A stretch of 54,679 nucleotides of DNA from Planctomycetota bacterium (GTDB lineage: Bacteria > Planctomycetota > Phycisphaerae > Phycisphaerales > SM1A02), in the NCBI GenBank assembly GCA_022560875.1, contig JADFSH010000008.1, positions 1 through 54,679 of the forward strand, in the 5' to 3' direction. Of this stretch, positions 38,301 through 44,856 are shown one piece after another (the first letter of the stretch is position 1; every line of letters begins with the position of its first letter). Position numbers and translations under genes: made by a program. Under the pieces are notes generated by a model. That model ran no database searches, was not told where the DNA came from, and worked only from the letters and a program-made list of their open reading frames with translations.

Positions 38301-40740
38301 AGGCCTTGATGTCCTCATATACATCCTCATGGGCCGTGATGATGAGCGTGTTCGTCGCCGCGTCGGCGGTCACCTCCACCGGCTGCTCCCTCCGTTGCGC
38401 GGCGGGACGCGAGGCGTATCGCTGACGCAGCATCAGGGCGATCTGATTGGCATCCGCGGCCCGAACCTGAATCAGCCGCAAGGGGGGGAGCTCCGTATGC
38501 TCGAAAGTGTCGAGTTGGCGCACGAGATTCTGGATCATGGTGTGCTGAGCGTTTTCCGCGACGACGTAAAGACTGTTGGTCTGCTCGACGACTTCGATGG
38601 TGGGGTTCGGAATCTCACGCGCTCCATCGCGGGGCGTGGTCTTTTCGATAAGGTCAAGCAGCGGTTCGATGACTTCGGACGCCTTGGCCTGATTCAGCGC
38701 AATCATGCGACCGCTCCGCGCGGGGGGCAGCAGCTTGCGCGCTTCAGCCAGGGCCTGTTCATACAGGCGTACGGACTGCGTGCGCCCATTGACGAGCAGA
38801 TTGCCGGTCAGGGAATCGGCCTGCACGTTGGGATAGGGTCGTTCATCTTCCGTATAGCCCGTGGTGAGAATGTCATACGCCTGTTGTGCGCGATCGAGCA
38901 GGGCCTGCACGTTTTCAACCCCGGCAAGGGGAATCACGCGGAACTGATAATCAGACGGGTCGGGACGATCCATCGTCCGCAGAAGCGACTCGATAACCCC
39001 GAACTGCTCGGGCAACGCCGTGATAATAAGCAGATCGAGCGGATCGACCGCTTCCACGATCGGGGCGGTGAATTTCGTGCCGTCGTGGGGCTGGAGCAGT
39101 TGTTTCGCCAGCGCGCTGAGGGGTGAGACGAGCCGACTGGGCGTCGCACTGGTAACGGTGATCTGCCTCGTCTCGCGATCGACGATGGTGTTGGACTCGA
39201 CCATCCGCAGGGCGTCTGCGAAACCATCGAGGGCCGCGGCGGAGCCGACAATGGTCAGCAATCGCAGATCGGGGTCGAGATCGATCGTCAGTTGCCGGGA
39301 AAGGTCATCGGGATCGACCTGCTTGTGATACAGCGTTTCGGCGCGATTGACGGTCTGCTGGGGATCGGCGGAGGTCAGACGCAGCAGGCGAACCTGGCGA
39401 TCGATTTTTGCGGGACGATCGAGGGCGGCCATCACCGCGCGGACCGCACCGACATCCGACTCCCGGCCCGAAATGATCACCGATTCGCCATCGGGACCGG
39501 CCACGAGCTTGATGGTGGAGAGCTGACGCCCGTTGAGCAGGCCCTTGAGGGCGGTGATCACATCCTGCGGCTGGGCATGTTCGAGTTCGATGACCGCGAT
39601 CGAGCGCACATCGCTTATCAATTCGATGCCAGAACCATCCATTTCACGGAGCAGTCTGACCCCTTCGTTGATCGCCGACTCGGCCCCGATGATGGTGATC
39701 TTGCCGACATCATCGAGGGGGATGACGGTCGGTCGCTCCGGCTCGGGCATGGTGGCATAAAGAAGATTCAGCTTGGCAACCGCATCTGCCGGACCCAATG
39801 CCCCGAGCATGATCGTGCGCATGGTTCGCGTGCCGTTGGTTTCGGGCACATCGAGCAGTTCGATCATCTCCCGCAGTTTGTCGAGACGCGACTGCACTCC
39901 CTTGGCGATGATTGAATTCGTTCGCTCATCGGCGGTGATGCTCAGGCCCGGCATCGATTCCTCCTCGATCTTGACCTGCTTGCCTTTCTGGTCTATCACG
40001 AACTTCTCGACCTTGCGACTCATGAGGGCCTTGAGCGACTCCATGAGATCGGTCGCCTTCGCATGGCGAATCTTGAATATCTCGATCGCACCTTCCGGAT
40101 CCTCCCGGTCCAGTTGGTCGATGATCTTGAGCAGACGCCGAACCTGGGCCGCGGTCTCGGTGATGATGAGCGAGTTCTGCTGCTCCATCGCGGCCACCGA
40201 ACCATAGGAGGCCACCATCATCGCGAGTTTTTCCGCCAGGGGTTTGGCCAGTGCAATGTTCAGCGGTTTGACCACGGTGATAATCTGGTCCGCCGTCACC
40301 TCGCCGGGCAATTCACCGATAAAGGTCGGGATGTTCTCCCGCTGCATTTCCGTAAGTTTCTGGAGGTACAGCATGTCATCATCGACCCGGAGCATGACCC
40401 CCTTGGCCTGCAGGATGATGTTGAGCACCCGCAGCGCATCGGCCAACTCGTACGTCTCCGGCGACAGGTAATCGAGCTTGCCCTCGGGAACATCCGCCTC
40501 GCGGACGATGGGCAGTCCGGTGGCGCGGGAAAAGAAATCGAGCACCTGATCGAAGCTGGCCCCCTTGAAGTTAAAACGGATAACGCCGGGTGACTGGGCG
40601 CTCTGCGCATCATCCTGCCGGGCGGAGATCGATTCGCTTTTCGGAGTGTTCTCATCAGACTGTCGCGCCGATGAGATCCGTCCGAAAAAGAAAACCGAAG
40701 TGACACAAAAGCCAATAACGAACCATCTATCTCTCACCAT
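26392..40740 (-). CDS. Giant secretin, 4782 aa, with about 52 N1-type modules
   Basis: One open frame of 14,349 bases, with a strong GGAGG six bases before the ATG at 40740. Residues 1-26 are a signal peptide. Residues 53-130 are an N0/STN domain (VIRFNFKGASFDQVLDFFSR). From about residue 150 to 4490 I count some 52 secretin N1-type modules (PF03958-like), each about 75-110 residues, recognised by D-x-x-T-N-S-L-I-V-x-A followed about 20 residues later by LIxxLD. Residues of about 4490-4735 are the secretin channel domain: PQVLIQVLLAEV, VLSNPTVIAANNETARIQVG and VPLLGDLPLIGGLFR. The last 50 residues are charged. Usual GspD/PilQ proteins have 600-750 residues and one to three N1-type modules. 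Only the signal peptide and one module contain Cys. Secretin rings form outer-membrane gates of type II secretion and type IV pili. Confidence 0.95.
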   Translation of the reverse strand: MVRDRWFVIGFCVTSVFFFGRISSARQSDENTPKSESISARQDDAQSAQSPGVIRFNFKGASFDQVLDFFSRATGLPIVREADVPEGKLDYLSPETYELADALRVLNIILQAKGVMLRVDDDMLYLQKLTEMQRENIPTFIGELPGEVTADQIITVVKPLNIALAKPLAEKLAMMVASYGSVAAMEQQNSLIITETAAQVRRLLKIIDQLDREDPEGAIEIFKIRHAKATDLMESLKALMSRKVEKFVIDQKGKQVKIEEESMPGLSITADERTNSIIAKGVQSRLDKLREMIELLDVPETNGTRTMRTIMLGALGPADAVAKLNLLYATMPEPERPTVIPLDDVGKITIIGAESAINEGVRLLREMDGSGIELISDVRSIAVIELEHAQPQDVITALKGLLNGRQLSTIKLVAGPDGESVIISGRESDVGAVRAVMAALDRPAKIDRQVRLLRLTSADPQQTVNRAETLYHKQVDPDDLSRQLTIDLDPDLRLLTIVGSAAALDGFADALRMVESNTIVDRETRQITVTSATPSRLVSPLSALAKQLLQPHDGTKFTAPIVEAVDPLDLLIITALPEQFGVIESLLRTMDRPDPSDYQFRVIPLAGVENVQALLDRAQQAYDILTTGYTEDERPYPNVQADSLTGNLLVNGRTQSVRLYEQALAEARKLLPPARSGRMIALNQAKASEVIEPLLDLIEKTTPRDGAREIPNPTIEVVEQTNSLYVVAENAQHTMIQNLVRQLDTFEHTELPPLRLIQVRAADANQIALMLRQRYASRPAAQRREQPVEVTADAATNTLIITAHEDVYEDIKAFVDGVNRSGEQGSDRETMIYPLKLARATDLAAALDKLYPQPPMPRDRRGRPMPHLQKPKEVHVSADASTNTLIIEAPIERRASFEALVEQLDRVKLPPTAQLRTYHIERGDPIDIARTINELARRGVMSLQPEDGSKPVEVIVQAEPKSRTLIVAGDEVTFAKTEQILADLQAVPVPRSLRVFEVTGVDPQTIGDRAQRLYEEQTRGNPDARPVSVEIDRENGALLVVAEDEALLRFVSILNELQDSIGPPPDVRVIGLEYVDATEAAEFLRGLTSSELAMVGGRFGLPPLIEVIERTNSIIIAAQPQQHAIIQSLLKSMDKLDQKETPPLRILQLRVADARNMASALTRQYNQRSVEERNEKPVTITADVNTNSLIVAAHPDVLPEIQAIVTEINQADRMDYTGREIRIFPLQVARAEELAKTIDEMFPQPPVPRDRRGRLMYHLQEPREIVVRADPQTNSLIVDAPIQRMAGFENLVEQLDRQKILDATEVRTYQVVHADLNSLATTLKQLSASGSLNPRGLDRRTPITVNIESASQTLIISGPVEIFERVEQVLSELDVKRAGPATSLRFFKLQHARAESLAKMLQDVLLARIEQDVPDAGANVKSLLNVTADPKTNTLIISAPTAIMPVVEELIEQLDDSTAALSDPIVRVRPLIFADALEVSSSLRDALSSMISKTTGERMNVKLIPATGANALILVGLVQDVEEVEKLIKPLDERPSLDAIDAKTFKLTYADAQSIAPLVQNLLNDQMATDPRLILERIRRSRGRVSLTPTIRVESDPRTNSLIVSGPQRTVALAEAMIEKLDQPDEMSGRAYQTFTPSNADSGALARSVQRIIDSTRISGRRSTLELIAEPRSGAIVVIGNDEEVSRAMELLAKWDADSLTAPQMDFRIVSLQHSDASVVARVVTPMLNDQARWPKTLRAIARAGITIGRPGVTADVAGNRLLLSAPAELMELANQLIAQLDQPRGEASAIDVRIFNLTQAQAEDVAAAVRSAMEARAAGEPGLPRVVVIAEPSSNSVLVTAATSQLARIESIIEALDQGTSADQIQVRTVFLKHARAENVAPIVEQLLAGEQIPIWLQYDAIRRRSPLPDTGPEVRVAADARLNAVVISAPPSVLNIAEQMVAQLDVDPAQLEGYSIRTVRVLVIENADARELASNLESIFSERDEADQPPTIRVDAASNSLLVRATEKQFATIAEIVQQIDLATLSTSREMRMIPIDPAKASAEDIANTLKRLLDRGSGSRVEIITVEDLLKRRRKVGEAPGKSDEGASPRGVSLNSGGSLVEKITLLVLGAIDPVQDQSDESDDDAADLEALALDEVFGDIIIAIDPATNSIIVTGSSRMVQRLADLARQLQDQIPALPATIRYIALTESIDARQLAQLVSQTLNQMTPPGGKRGDIRRRVSIVADVAGNALIVACNDTDFETIADLVTAMSQPQATEQVIVKIYPLHTITAERAERTVRNLIDPPAGSGGRGRRAGGGRQVQRMRNLAIKLLAEGKSIDAIFDPNRIRISSDVQTNSLIVMGPMDAIGFIDQFIELIDQTPVNVQSTLKLYPLHYADAEELRRTLRNVFRVRYQSLRQRQGPEAIQPEFAADERTNTLLVTASPEQLAEIDSLLVGLDRKFDDDSHPLKIIELTAALPSEVARILKQTIIGSDQSRKASTLIVPDDSSGVLLVRAPDDVRSEIDAVLKQIDRKATSEFKVRTMVLEHASARNVAQALQQFFDDRAKIASQGRGRRSRSRQVSITGIEESRTLLIAASDEDFEEISRLVKQFDTAQASGALTFRVFQLKHAKASEIQTTVQGLLSDLLYNQQPFIFWWSGRNTQQRNRGTIAVRADERLNALIVTGEGDKFQVVESLIEMLDAPKPEGTQRIVKLYPIRNAQISVTQDLLREIFTDIDRPRRWWQPSDPNEVKIRVDNQTKTLIVSATAREHEEIATIIENLESQFAKGVQEIQVLPIEFAQARDLARTLRQFLQDRAQATNAPPSSATIIASDSANSLIVSAGAEDLATLRDLLSRLDQPDVTGERVMEIIVLTDGNADEIARILREQFSRRTGQSLVVTPDARTNSLIINAPKQQFAQARALVVQLDSPAASDETIIRTYELKGGRARDVVRILTETLQLDAKGETRGITIRSEDGGEAVEVKARIVADRRSNSIIVTATEESFSVIESLIEQIDQKPTVSPIEYRIIPLEHAVASDVWFTLRQFTRGMAENDQPEPKVDYNRLENHLIIAATADQFEQITRIVAEIDQPMARQRITDFVPLKFAEAEKIQEALSVFYGPFAIEADTPGKINTRIVADPATNSLVISADESEWESIRALLTELDSEEYDSSLQLKVMPLTYADARSVARAINEAFQGSFERGQRNDSRRERRRAGGDGELNNRRDESQSPTVLVEVDEWVRASAEPQTNSVIVSASRQNMRKIEQIIEQLDVADYAKLPPPQIINVRNGDPEQLAASLSRLYNQSTDDRGRRALRIVGDPTSNSIIVRAEAEEFAQIKALAEALQDEASTKGLSVHVLKLRAAPAGRVATAITDAYAEKARQANQPLSIQVDRQSNALVIASTVAMYEEIKQTVEELDALVPAAGQSIFIIELQHVSPEAAKSIIETIGLDKPQSDDSVSKIVTEPIKVSSLAGRRAIMVIANPVDKDTIVGIIKAIDAEPQFGQAQTRVIKLRKARAGAVADILTQVLHPADQQVQTPLARAVQEQIRRLSVRAGDRTVALDLTQPIRIVTDEDLNALVISSTEANVNALEQIIAMFDELPITDAVTVQIYPLQNIAADQFARIVRELFAQGKGLGREPGTDLEGLPDSAVGRALLDDIALSVDERTNTVIVAGKEESVALVEVLMQRLDSDVSTGWVEPRIIMLRHADATNLARTIQQMLVEGATNLPQSTPMQRQIARLRMARIRENGGAVIESDVFHPMTRLLILPEPQLNALIIVGTPANLEIISELVAMLDIEAASPSAAVRIYPIEHASAARLAVTITRLFDQQVQSKAIRPEDRVIVQGDERTNSLIVTTSPRSFVVLEELIKNLDAEVAPDLREIRRIALENTSATRLANLIQQLMNARLERLRQVQPKTADLERATILPDTHTNSLIIAAGNESFAVIERLARDLDRSSLSEASLLQVLWVEKGNVSRIAETINAIMDRRYADQPAELRNSQQPLVLTDPRTSSLLVAANPEDLASIEDLVTRLAAVPEHPAIGLHVIPLNPDYRADLLAPRLQRLMQQRQESLGEARTSLDRVTVDVDLPSNSLIVAATEENMDVVRSFVDVLVKAGAEPESGREFEIVSLRKSRAADIVDVLGELYVDEANRTRGSKMVRVTPDDRLNAVLINAPADDVRALRGLIAQLDGAKPSSVLEIKYIPLKSANALETVSLIEDVLGGRGIGPRRGQRQATVLKYLHRITRDPGLEDDEADETELVEMEVSAAVRESITLTPDLRTNTIIISAPQHAMRMIEQMIRDLDDSSIGAKKVRIFKLENADATAMAEILTDLFNIRRNNNLLVLKPREGSEAREPSIEDGGGPAVIGSLSHAELTAVPDERQQLSITVDSRTNSLLVSGSPSYLDLVASVVEELDQLKANERETFIYPLRNAMAVDVARVITEFVQTEQQKLISTLSADQIGSAARLLEREVTIVGDEKSNTVLVSASPRYMDRVRDIIQDLDVDPPQVLIQVLLAEVTLDDADDFGVDFEALGNLGNTSISGGFGLASSLVTGLGVPNLSIVSSDFDLLFKALQAQGRVQVLSNPTVIAANNETARIQVGETIRVPESTSFEQGTQQSSVTPEDVGVILRVTPSINPDGFVRMVISPEVSELSARTTKISEDFSSPIITRRVMTTTVTVRDGQTIVIGGLISDRFERRDQKVPLLGDLPLIGGLFRSHTETHRKTEFLIVLTPHIIYSPSEFDRIDDLTNNEIERMSIPDEIMEKIRRNIMRGTGHLYDAQGNIIDPKPEKKD
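36670..37430 (-). repeat. Second copy of a ~390-aa super-repeat in the giant secretin
   Basis: This part closely repeats 37838-38600 with a period of 1170-1173 bases (390-391 codons). Shared landmarks include PQPP-x-PRDRRGR-x-M-x-HLQ (marker at 36980 and 38153), PPLRxxQxRxADA, and the order of several N1 modules. The copies differ at many positions, so the duplication is old. Confidence 0.85.
37838..38600 (-). repeat. First copy of a ~390-aa super-repeat in the giant secretin
   Basis: Homologous to 36670-37430. It covers at least four consecutive N1 modules; with the following more diverged module the repeat unit is five modules. It shows that the giant gene grew by duplication of blocks, not only single modules. 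Confidence 0.85.
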
Positions 40741-40749
40741 GATCTCCTC

Positions 40750-40760
40750 CCTCCAGGAGG
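40750..40760. promoter_or_regulatory. Palindrome over the giant-secretin ribosome binding site
   Basis: CCTCC-A-GGAGG, ten bases upstream of the ATG at 40740, overlaps the ribosome binding region (on the minus strand CCTCCTGGAGGGAGGAG). The CCTCC arm could pair with either GGAGG copy and lower initiation. A GC-rich palindrome GCGGCCGCGGCCGC (40765-40778) lies just upstream. Both are seen directly; a regulatory role is inference. Confidence 0.4.
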
Positions 40761-40791
40761 GGAAGCGGCCGCGGCCGCAAAATGGAACAGT

Positions 40792-41730
40792 TTACTGTTT
40801 GGGCCTGCTCCTGTCGCTGAGATTCCCACCAATTGAAATGACGAATTGCCAAGACTGAGACTGAAAAATCACACTGTCATCCTGCGCCGAAATCAGTGAG
40901 ACAGTTTCAAAGACATCACCCGGCAAGAGTATTTTTGATGCCCCGGATACGGTATTGAGCAGCCAGACCTCGAGACCGTCCGGACCTTCGACAATGCCCG
41001 TGATCGTCCATTGCGCCAGGGCATCCGTGGTCGCGACCGCGAGGGTCGGAGACGTTTGCTGCGTCTTCTCGGGAATCCGGAATGGATTCACATTGATAAA
41101 TGAAGCAAAACGCATCATCCGCGAGGGATCGTAAGGAAGGCTTTCCTGCTTACGCGGCTCTCGACCCGGCAGGAAAAGCGTGGTCAGGCGAACCGTGGCC
41201 GAGAATGTTTCACCGTTGTCCTTCGGATCGAGGTTCAGCTGATCGATACGCTTGATCCACGGCTCGGCTTCGATCCGATCCGCGAGGTTCAGAACCTGAG
41301 CCAGTGATCCAGTGACTGATACCCAACTGCTCAGTTCGACAAAATCAATTTCGTCACGCAGTTCACTCTCGCGGCGGGAAAACCTGCGCTTCGCCGGCGT
41401 CTGTCGGCTCACCGCCCGTCCCGTGCCCACCACAATGTCGGCGAGTTCAAGCTGTTCGGCGATCCGGTTCAGTCGGGCCCGCAGGCGGTGATCGACCGAT
41501 TCCAGATCGCCGCCGAGGGTTCGATTGACAAACGACTCGATCTGCTTCTCGATGCCCGGAACCTTGGCAAGTGCGGATGTAAAACGGTCTATCCGCTCCG
41601 TCGTCGATGCGATCTCGCTCGATAATGTCTCGTGAGGCTGGAAATACACGCGGCTGGCCCCGGCTCCGAACAGCCATGCAAAAACCAAAGTCGCCACCGC
41701 GCCGAGGATGATTTTCTGCGGCAATCTCAT
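40792..41730 (-). CDS. PilO-like (GspM-like) inner-membrane assembly protein
   Basis: 312 residues with one N-terminal helix (IILGAVATLVFAWLFGAGA), a coiled coil (SSEIASTTERIDRFTSALAK) and a ferredoxin-like fold region (VELSSWVSVTGSLAQVLNLADRIEAEPWIKRIDQLNL), as in PilO/GspM. A C-terminal extension (WTITGIVEGPDGLEVWLLN; ILLPGDVFETVSLI) resembles the beta domain of PilP/GspC, which contacts secretin N0. Thus it may combine PilO and PilP roles. The start overlaps the stop of the PilM-like gene by four bases (ATGA) and the giant secretin starts 51 bases downstream, an operon arrangement like pilMNOPQ. Confidence 0.8.
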   Translation of the reverse strand: MRLPQKIILGAVATLVFAWLFGAGASRVYFQPHETLSSEIASTTERIDRFTSALAKVPGIEKQIESFVNRTLGGDLESVDHRLRARLNRIAEQLELADIVVGTGRAVSRQTPAKRRFSRRESELRDEIDFVELSSWVSVTGSLAQVLNLADRIEAEPWIKRIDQLNLDPKDNGETFSATVRLTTLFLPGREPRKQESLPYDPSRMMRFASFINVNPFRIPEKTQQTSPTLAVATTDALAQWTITGIVEGPDGLEVWLLNTVSGASKILLPGDVFETVSLISAQDDSVIFQSQSWQFVISIGGNLSDRSRPKQ

Positions 41731-43304
41731 TGGCCATCCCCCGCGGCTTCTTCAACGGCATCCGTTTCCGGAGAGGCGGCGACGACGGATGCTTTTCCCG
41801 GGGACACGACAGTAGTACGCAGCCGATAGGTAAATCCGTAAGGCAGCCGCCGCCCTCCTTGGGCATCCACGCCCCCGGAGCTGGCGGTGTAGAAATTCGA
41901 GGAGACCAGCGCGGCGCGGAAGGCGTCCGCGGTCTGGCGGTCGCGCGCCTCACCATCGAGCACGATGGAAATCTCCCGGGGCGCTGACCACACATCCGCC
42001 TTGTGATCGTACTGGACCCCCCGGAATTTCAGCGTCCCCGTCCATTTGTCGAGCACCACGCTATCGGGAGCGGGCGATAATGCCGCCAGTGCCGTCGCAT
42101 GGTCCAGCCACTCGACCCGGGCCGATTCCCATCGTTTCAGATGTTCGAGCTTGTAAAGATCGCGCCCATAGCGACGGTACTCGGGGGCGAGGCTGGCGCT
42201 GGTTCGTTTCAGGGTGTCGAGTTGCTGCCGGAGTGGCTCGATCTTCATTTTCGCCAGCGTCCATCCGCCGAACAGAATGATGCTGATGGCCCCGGTACAC
42301 CCGAGCATGATCAGACGCTTCCGGGCCCTGATATCGGGTGCCCGGCGAGGTTTGACAAAGTTGATCGAGTCGGTGTTGAGATGACATCCGAGGAGCAGGC
42401 CGGCCAGTGGCCACACGTCGTGCATCACCGCCCCGTTGGTGTCCACTCGGGGATGCCTTTGAAGCTTCTCGGTTCTCATCTTGAGGATTTCCCGAATGGA
42501 ATCGACGGTCTCGGACGTGATGCCTTGTTCCCCGAACAGCAGCGCTCCATCTACATGACTGTCCTCATCGATCATGCGATAACTCAGCCAGGTGCGCCGG
42601 ATTTCCCGGATGACCGTATCCGCCGATTTGCATCCGTTTTCTTCTTCCACGATTTCCGCAGCGCGTGAAAACCGGATGGCCCCGTCGTCAACCACACTCA
42701 ACTCCAGATTCTCGCCGACCAGATCCACGACCAGAACCCGCGCTGCGGGCGGGGACATCATTCCATTCATCACGCCGATCAAGGTCGCCGCTCCCATGCC
42801 GCGCATCGAAACACACTCCAGACGAAGGCCCGCGGCGGTTGTCATACGACGCATGAACTCCAGCACGTCCTGAGGCACCGCCACCGCCAGCACGGTGGTG
42901 CTGGTTTCATCGTGTTTCTCGGGGAGAAAATCGATCACCGCCGTTTCCGGATCGAAAGACAACTGGCTTTGCATGGCAAGTCGGGTCATCTGTGGCAGTT
43001 CGACCTTATCGACGGTGGGAAGCGTGAGACGCTTCAGCGCCACCCGTTGACGGGACAGGGCGATGATCACCCGATTGCGGGGGATGTTCGCCTCCGACAA
43101 TGTCGCGCCAATCCAGCGGCCGACCTCCTCCGGATCATCCCTGTCCATATCCGACGGCAGATCGACGGAGATAGTGCGCCGAACGACCAGGCGATCTTTT
43201 TCCCAGCCGGCGTAAATGACGATCAGTCTTCGCCGCCCAAGTTCGATGACAATCTCGCTCTGTCCTGCCATGATCCCTTTCGCCATCTGAAAACCATCGC
43301 CCAT
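41727..43304 (-). CDS. PilM-PilN (GspL-like) fusion protein
   Basis: 525 residues. The first 310 form an actin-like PilM/GspL cytoplasmic domain (IVIELGRRRLIVIYAG; VIIALSRQRVALKRLTLP; VLVVDLVGENLELSVVDD). A single helix follows at about 332-355 (LIMLGCTGAISIILFGGW), then a PilN-like periplasmic part with a coiled coil and a ferredoxin-like fold. In type II systems GspL links the ATPase GspE to the periplasmic ring; in pili PilM and PilN are separate. The start at 43304 has GAGGG nine bases upstream; an alternative Met is at 43286. It overlaps the PilO-like gene by four bases. Confidence 0.85.
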   Translation of the reverse strand: MGDGFQMAKGIMAGQSEIVIELGRRRLIVIYAGWEKDRLVVRRTISVDLPSDMDRDDPEEVGRWIGATLSEANIPRNRVIIALSRQRVALKRLTLPTVDKVELPQMTRLAMQSQLSFDPETAVIDFLPEKHDETSTTVLAVAVPQDVLEFMRRMTTAAGLRLECVSMRGMGAATLIGVMNGMMSPPAARVLVVDLVGENLELSVVDDGAIRFSRAAEIVEEENGCKSADTVIREIRRTWLSYRMIDEDSHVDGALLFGEQGITSETVDSIREILKMRTEKLQRHPRVDTNGAVMHDVWPLAGLLLGCHLNTDSINFVKPRRAPDIRARKRLIMLGCTGAISIILFGGWTLAKMKIEPLRQQLDTLKRTSASLAPEYRRYGRDLYKLEHLKRWESARVEWLDHATALAALSPAPDSVVLDKWTGTLKFRGVQYDHKADVWSAPREISIVLDGEARDRQTADAFRAALVSSNFYTASSGGVDAQGGRRLPYGFTYRLRTTVVSPGKASVVAASPETDAVEEAAGDGQ

Positions 43305-43461
43305 CGTACGCCGCCCTCAGGCGGGTGAATACACCGAAGTCATGCTTCGCCGGGTTTCGCTTTGCCTCGTTTCATGGAACGAATCCAACCTGAAGATGTT
43401 GCGTTCTCTCTGACAGACATGCCTTCCTTGCCCAACTTCCCAGCGACTCATGTCATTCCCC

Positions 43462-44856
43462 TCAGGACGACTCGCTTGCGTTTCCATTCTTCCAGCGCCC
43501 GATACGTTGTGATCTCGAACTGTCCGACCCCTTTGTACCGGATTCGTTCGCAGGTTGTTCGGGCACAGCCCCCCCAGGCAATGCTTGCCGTTGTTCATTG
43601 TCCGATTCAGTTCCCAGCGAATCATCCGGAAAAAAGTCGCTTTCCGCAGGAATGTCACTCGTAGGCGTATTCCCGCTCTGACCTGGATCGGCCGGCTCAT
43701 CTCCTGCCTCTTCCGGATCATCTCTGCGTAGCGGAGCCTCAGGCGACAGATCCGGGGAAAGATCAGCTGCAAGCAGGGCAGCGATTTGCAGCATGGTGAC
43801 ATCGCGGAGATACGCCACGCGGGGGGTCGAGGCCGCCAGGTCGATCACGATTTCGCAGATGAGCGGATGTTTCAAAGGTCCATCCTCATCGTCCGCATCG
43901 ACTTCGCCCGCGGCGATCCACAAGCGATAGGTATAGCAACGGGTGGTGATCTTCGGAGCCATCGTCTCAAAGGCTTCCTCGTCGATGATGCCGCGCGTCA
44001 ACGGCCAGACGATGGTTGCTCTTTCCTCCCGGGAGAGATCCTCCCGGGCGTTTACGATCTGCCGGGCGATATCAGGTTCGGTCAGGGTGAGCAGCGCTTC
44101 ATAAGAGGCGGTGTTGATGTCGAGACGACCGAAGCGATACTCGCCCGGCTCGGGGCTGAGCGAGTCGAGCAACTCCGGCCATCGCTCAACCGGCACCGCG
44201 CGCTCGCGAAGCAGTCTGACGACATCAGATTCATCGCTCACATTCTCGCTGGTAATGATCGCGCGAACGTCCTCGACCAAGTCGCCGAATCGCTCCTCGA
44301 ACCTCGATGTGAGATCATCCGTCCATGCGATTGCAAGGGGAATGCAGTAGTCGCCACTCTGCTGCAGGACAGGCTCGTAGCCGTAGACGGTCAATAGATC
44401 CGCCAGTCCGCGCGGCGTGGGCTGCGCGAAGAGCATCGCCATGCGTCTGCCAGGATCACCCTCCCGACCATTCCCCCCGGTTCCCCCGGTCATCTCGTCC
44501 ATCACGGTCAGCTCGTCCAGGGGACCGTAGATCATTTCCGGGGTCACGCCCTCGACATCGAGCAACTCGGTGACTGATTGAAACGGTCGGCCCAACGTCT
44601 GATCGCGATAGGCGATGATCGCCTCGGACAATTCCTCTTCGATCATCCCGGTCCTGGCGAGCCCGTCGGCATCGACGTGGTTCAGGTCGATTTTTCCCGC
44701 TTCCGGAGCGAGGAGATCCCCCAAGGGCGTTATCGGAAGCAGACGCACCAGCCCGATGCGTCCGGCCGCCTCATAGACTTCATACTGCATATCCAGTTCG
44801 GGCAACTCACCCCTTAATAAGGTATCGCGCTGCTCATCGAGGCGGCCCATCACCAA
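43462..44856 (-). pseudogene. GspK-like minor pseudopilin lacking its N-terminal helix
   Basis: About 464 residues. The central region has GspK features: two helix-hairpin-helix/SAM-like segments, IDLNHVDADGLARTGM...IIAYRDQ...VTELLDVEGVTPEMIYG, and a second DINTASYEALLTL. The hydrophobic N-terminal helix and prepilin peptidase site that GspK needs are absent; the frame upstream reads through RTRALSWSGIQLVMGRLDEQ directly into gspF sequence. The C-terminal 110 residues are an acidic, Gly/Pro/Ser-rich tail. An ATG at 44850 overlaps the gspF fragment stop (TGATG), so some translation is possible, but the product could not be a normal pseudopilin. Confidence 0.65.

Noticed and set aside
26392-40740. 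Regular repeats that might be a CRISPR or tandem DNA array
   Set aside because: The period is about 80 codons, the DNA copies are diverged, and conservation is at protein level in a single frame, so they are protein modules.
40765-40778. GCGGCCGCGGCCGC as a cloning or linker artefact
   Set aside because: It contains NotI-like sites but there is no vector sequence around it, and it lies in a natural intergenic gap between two operon genes.
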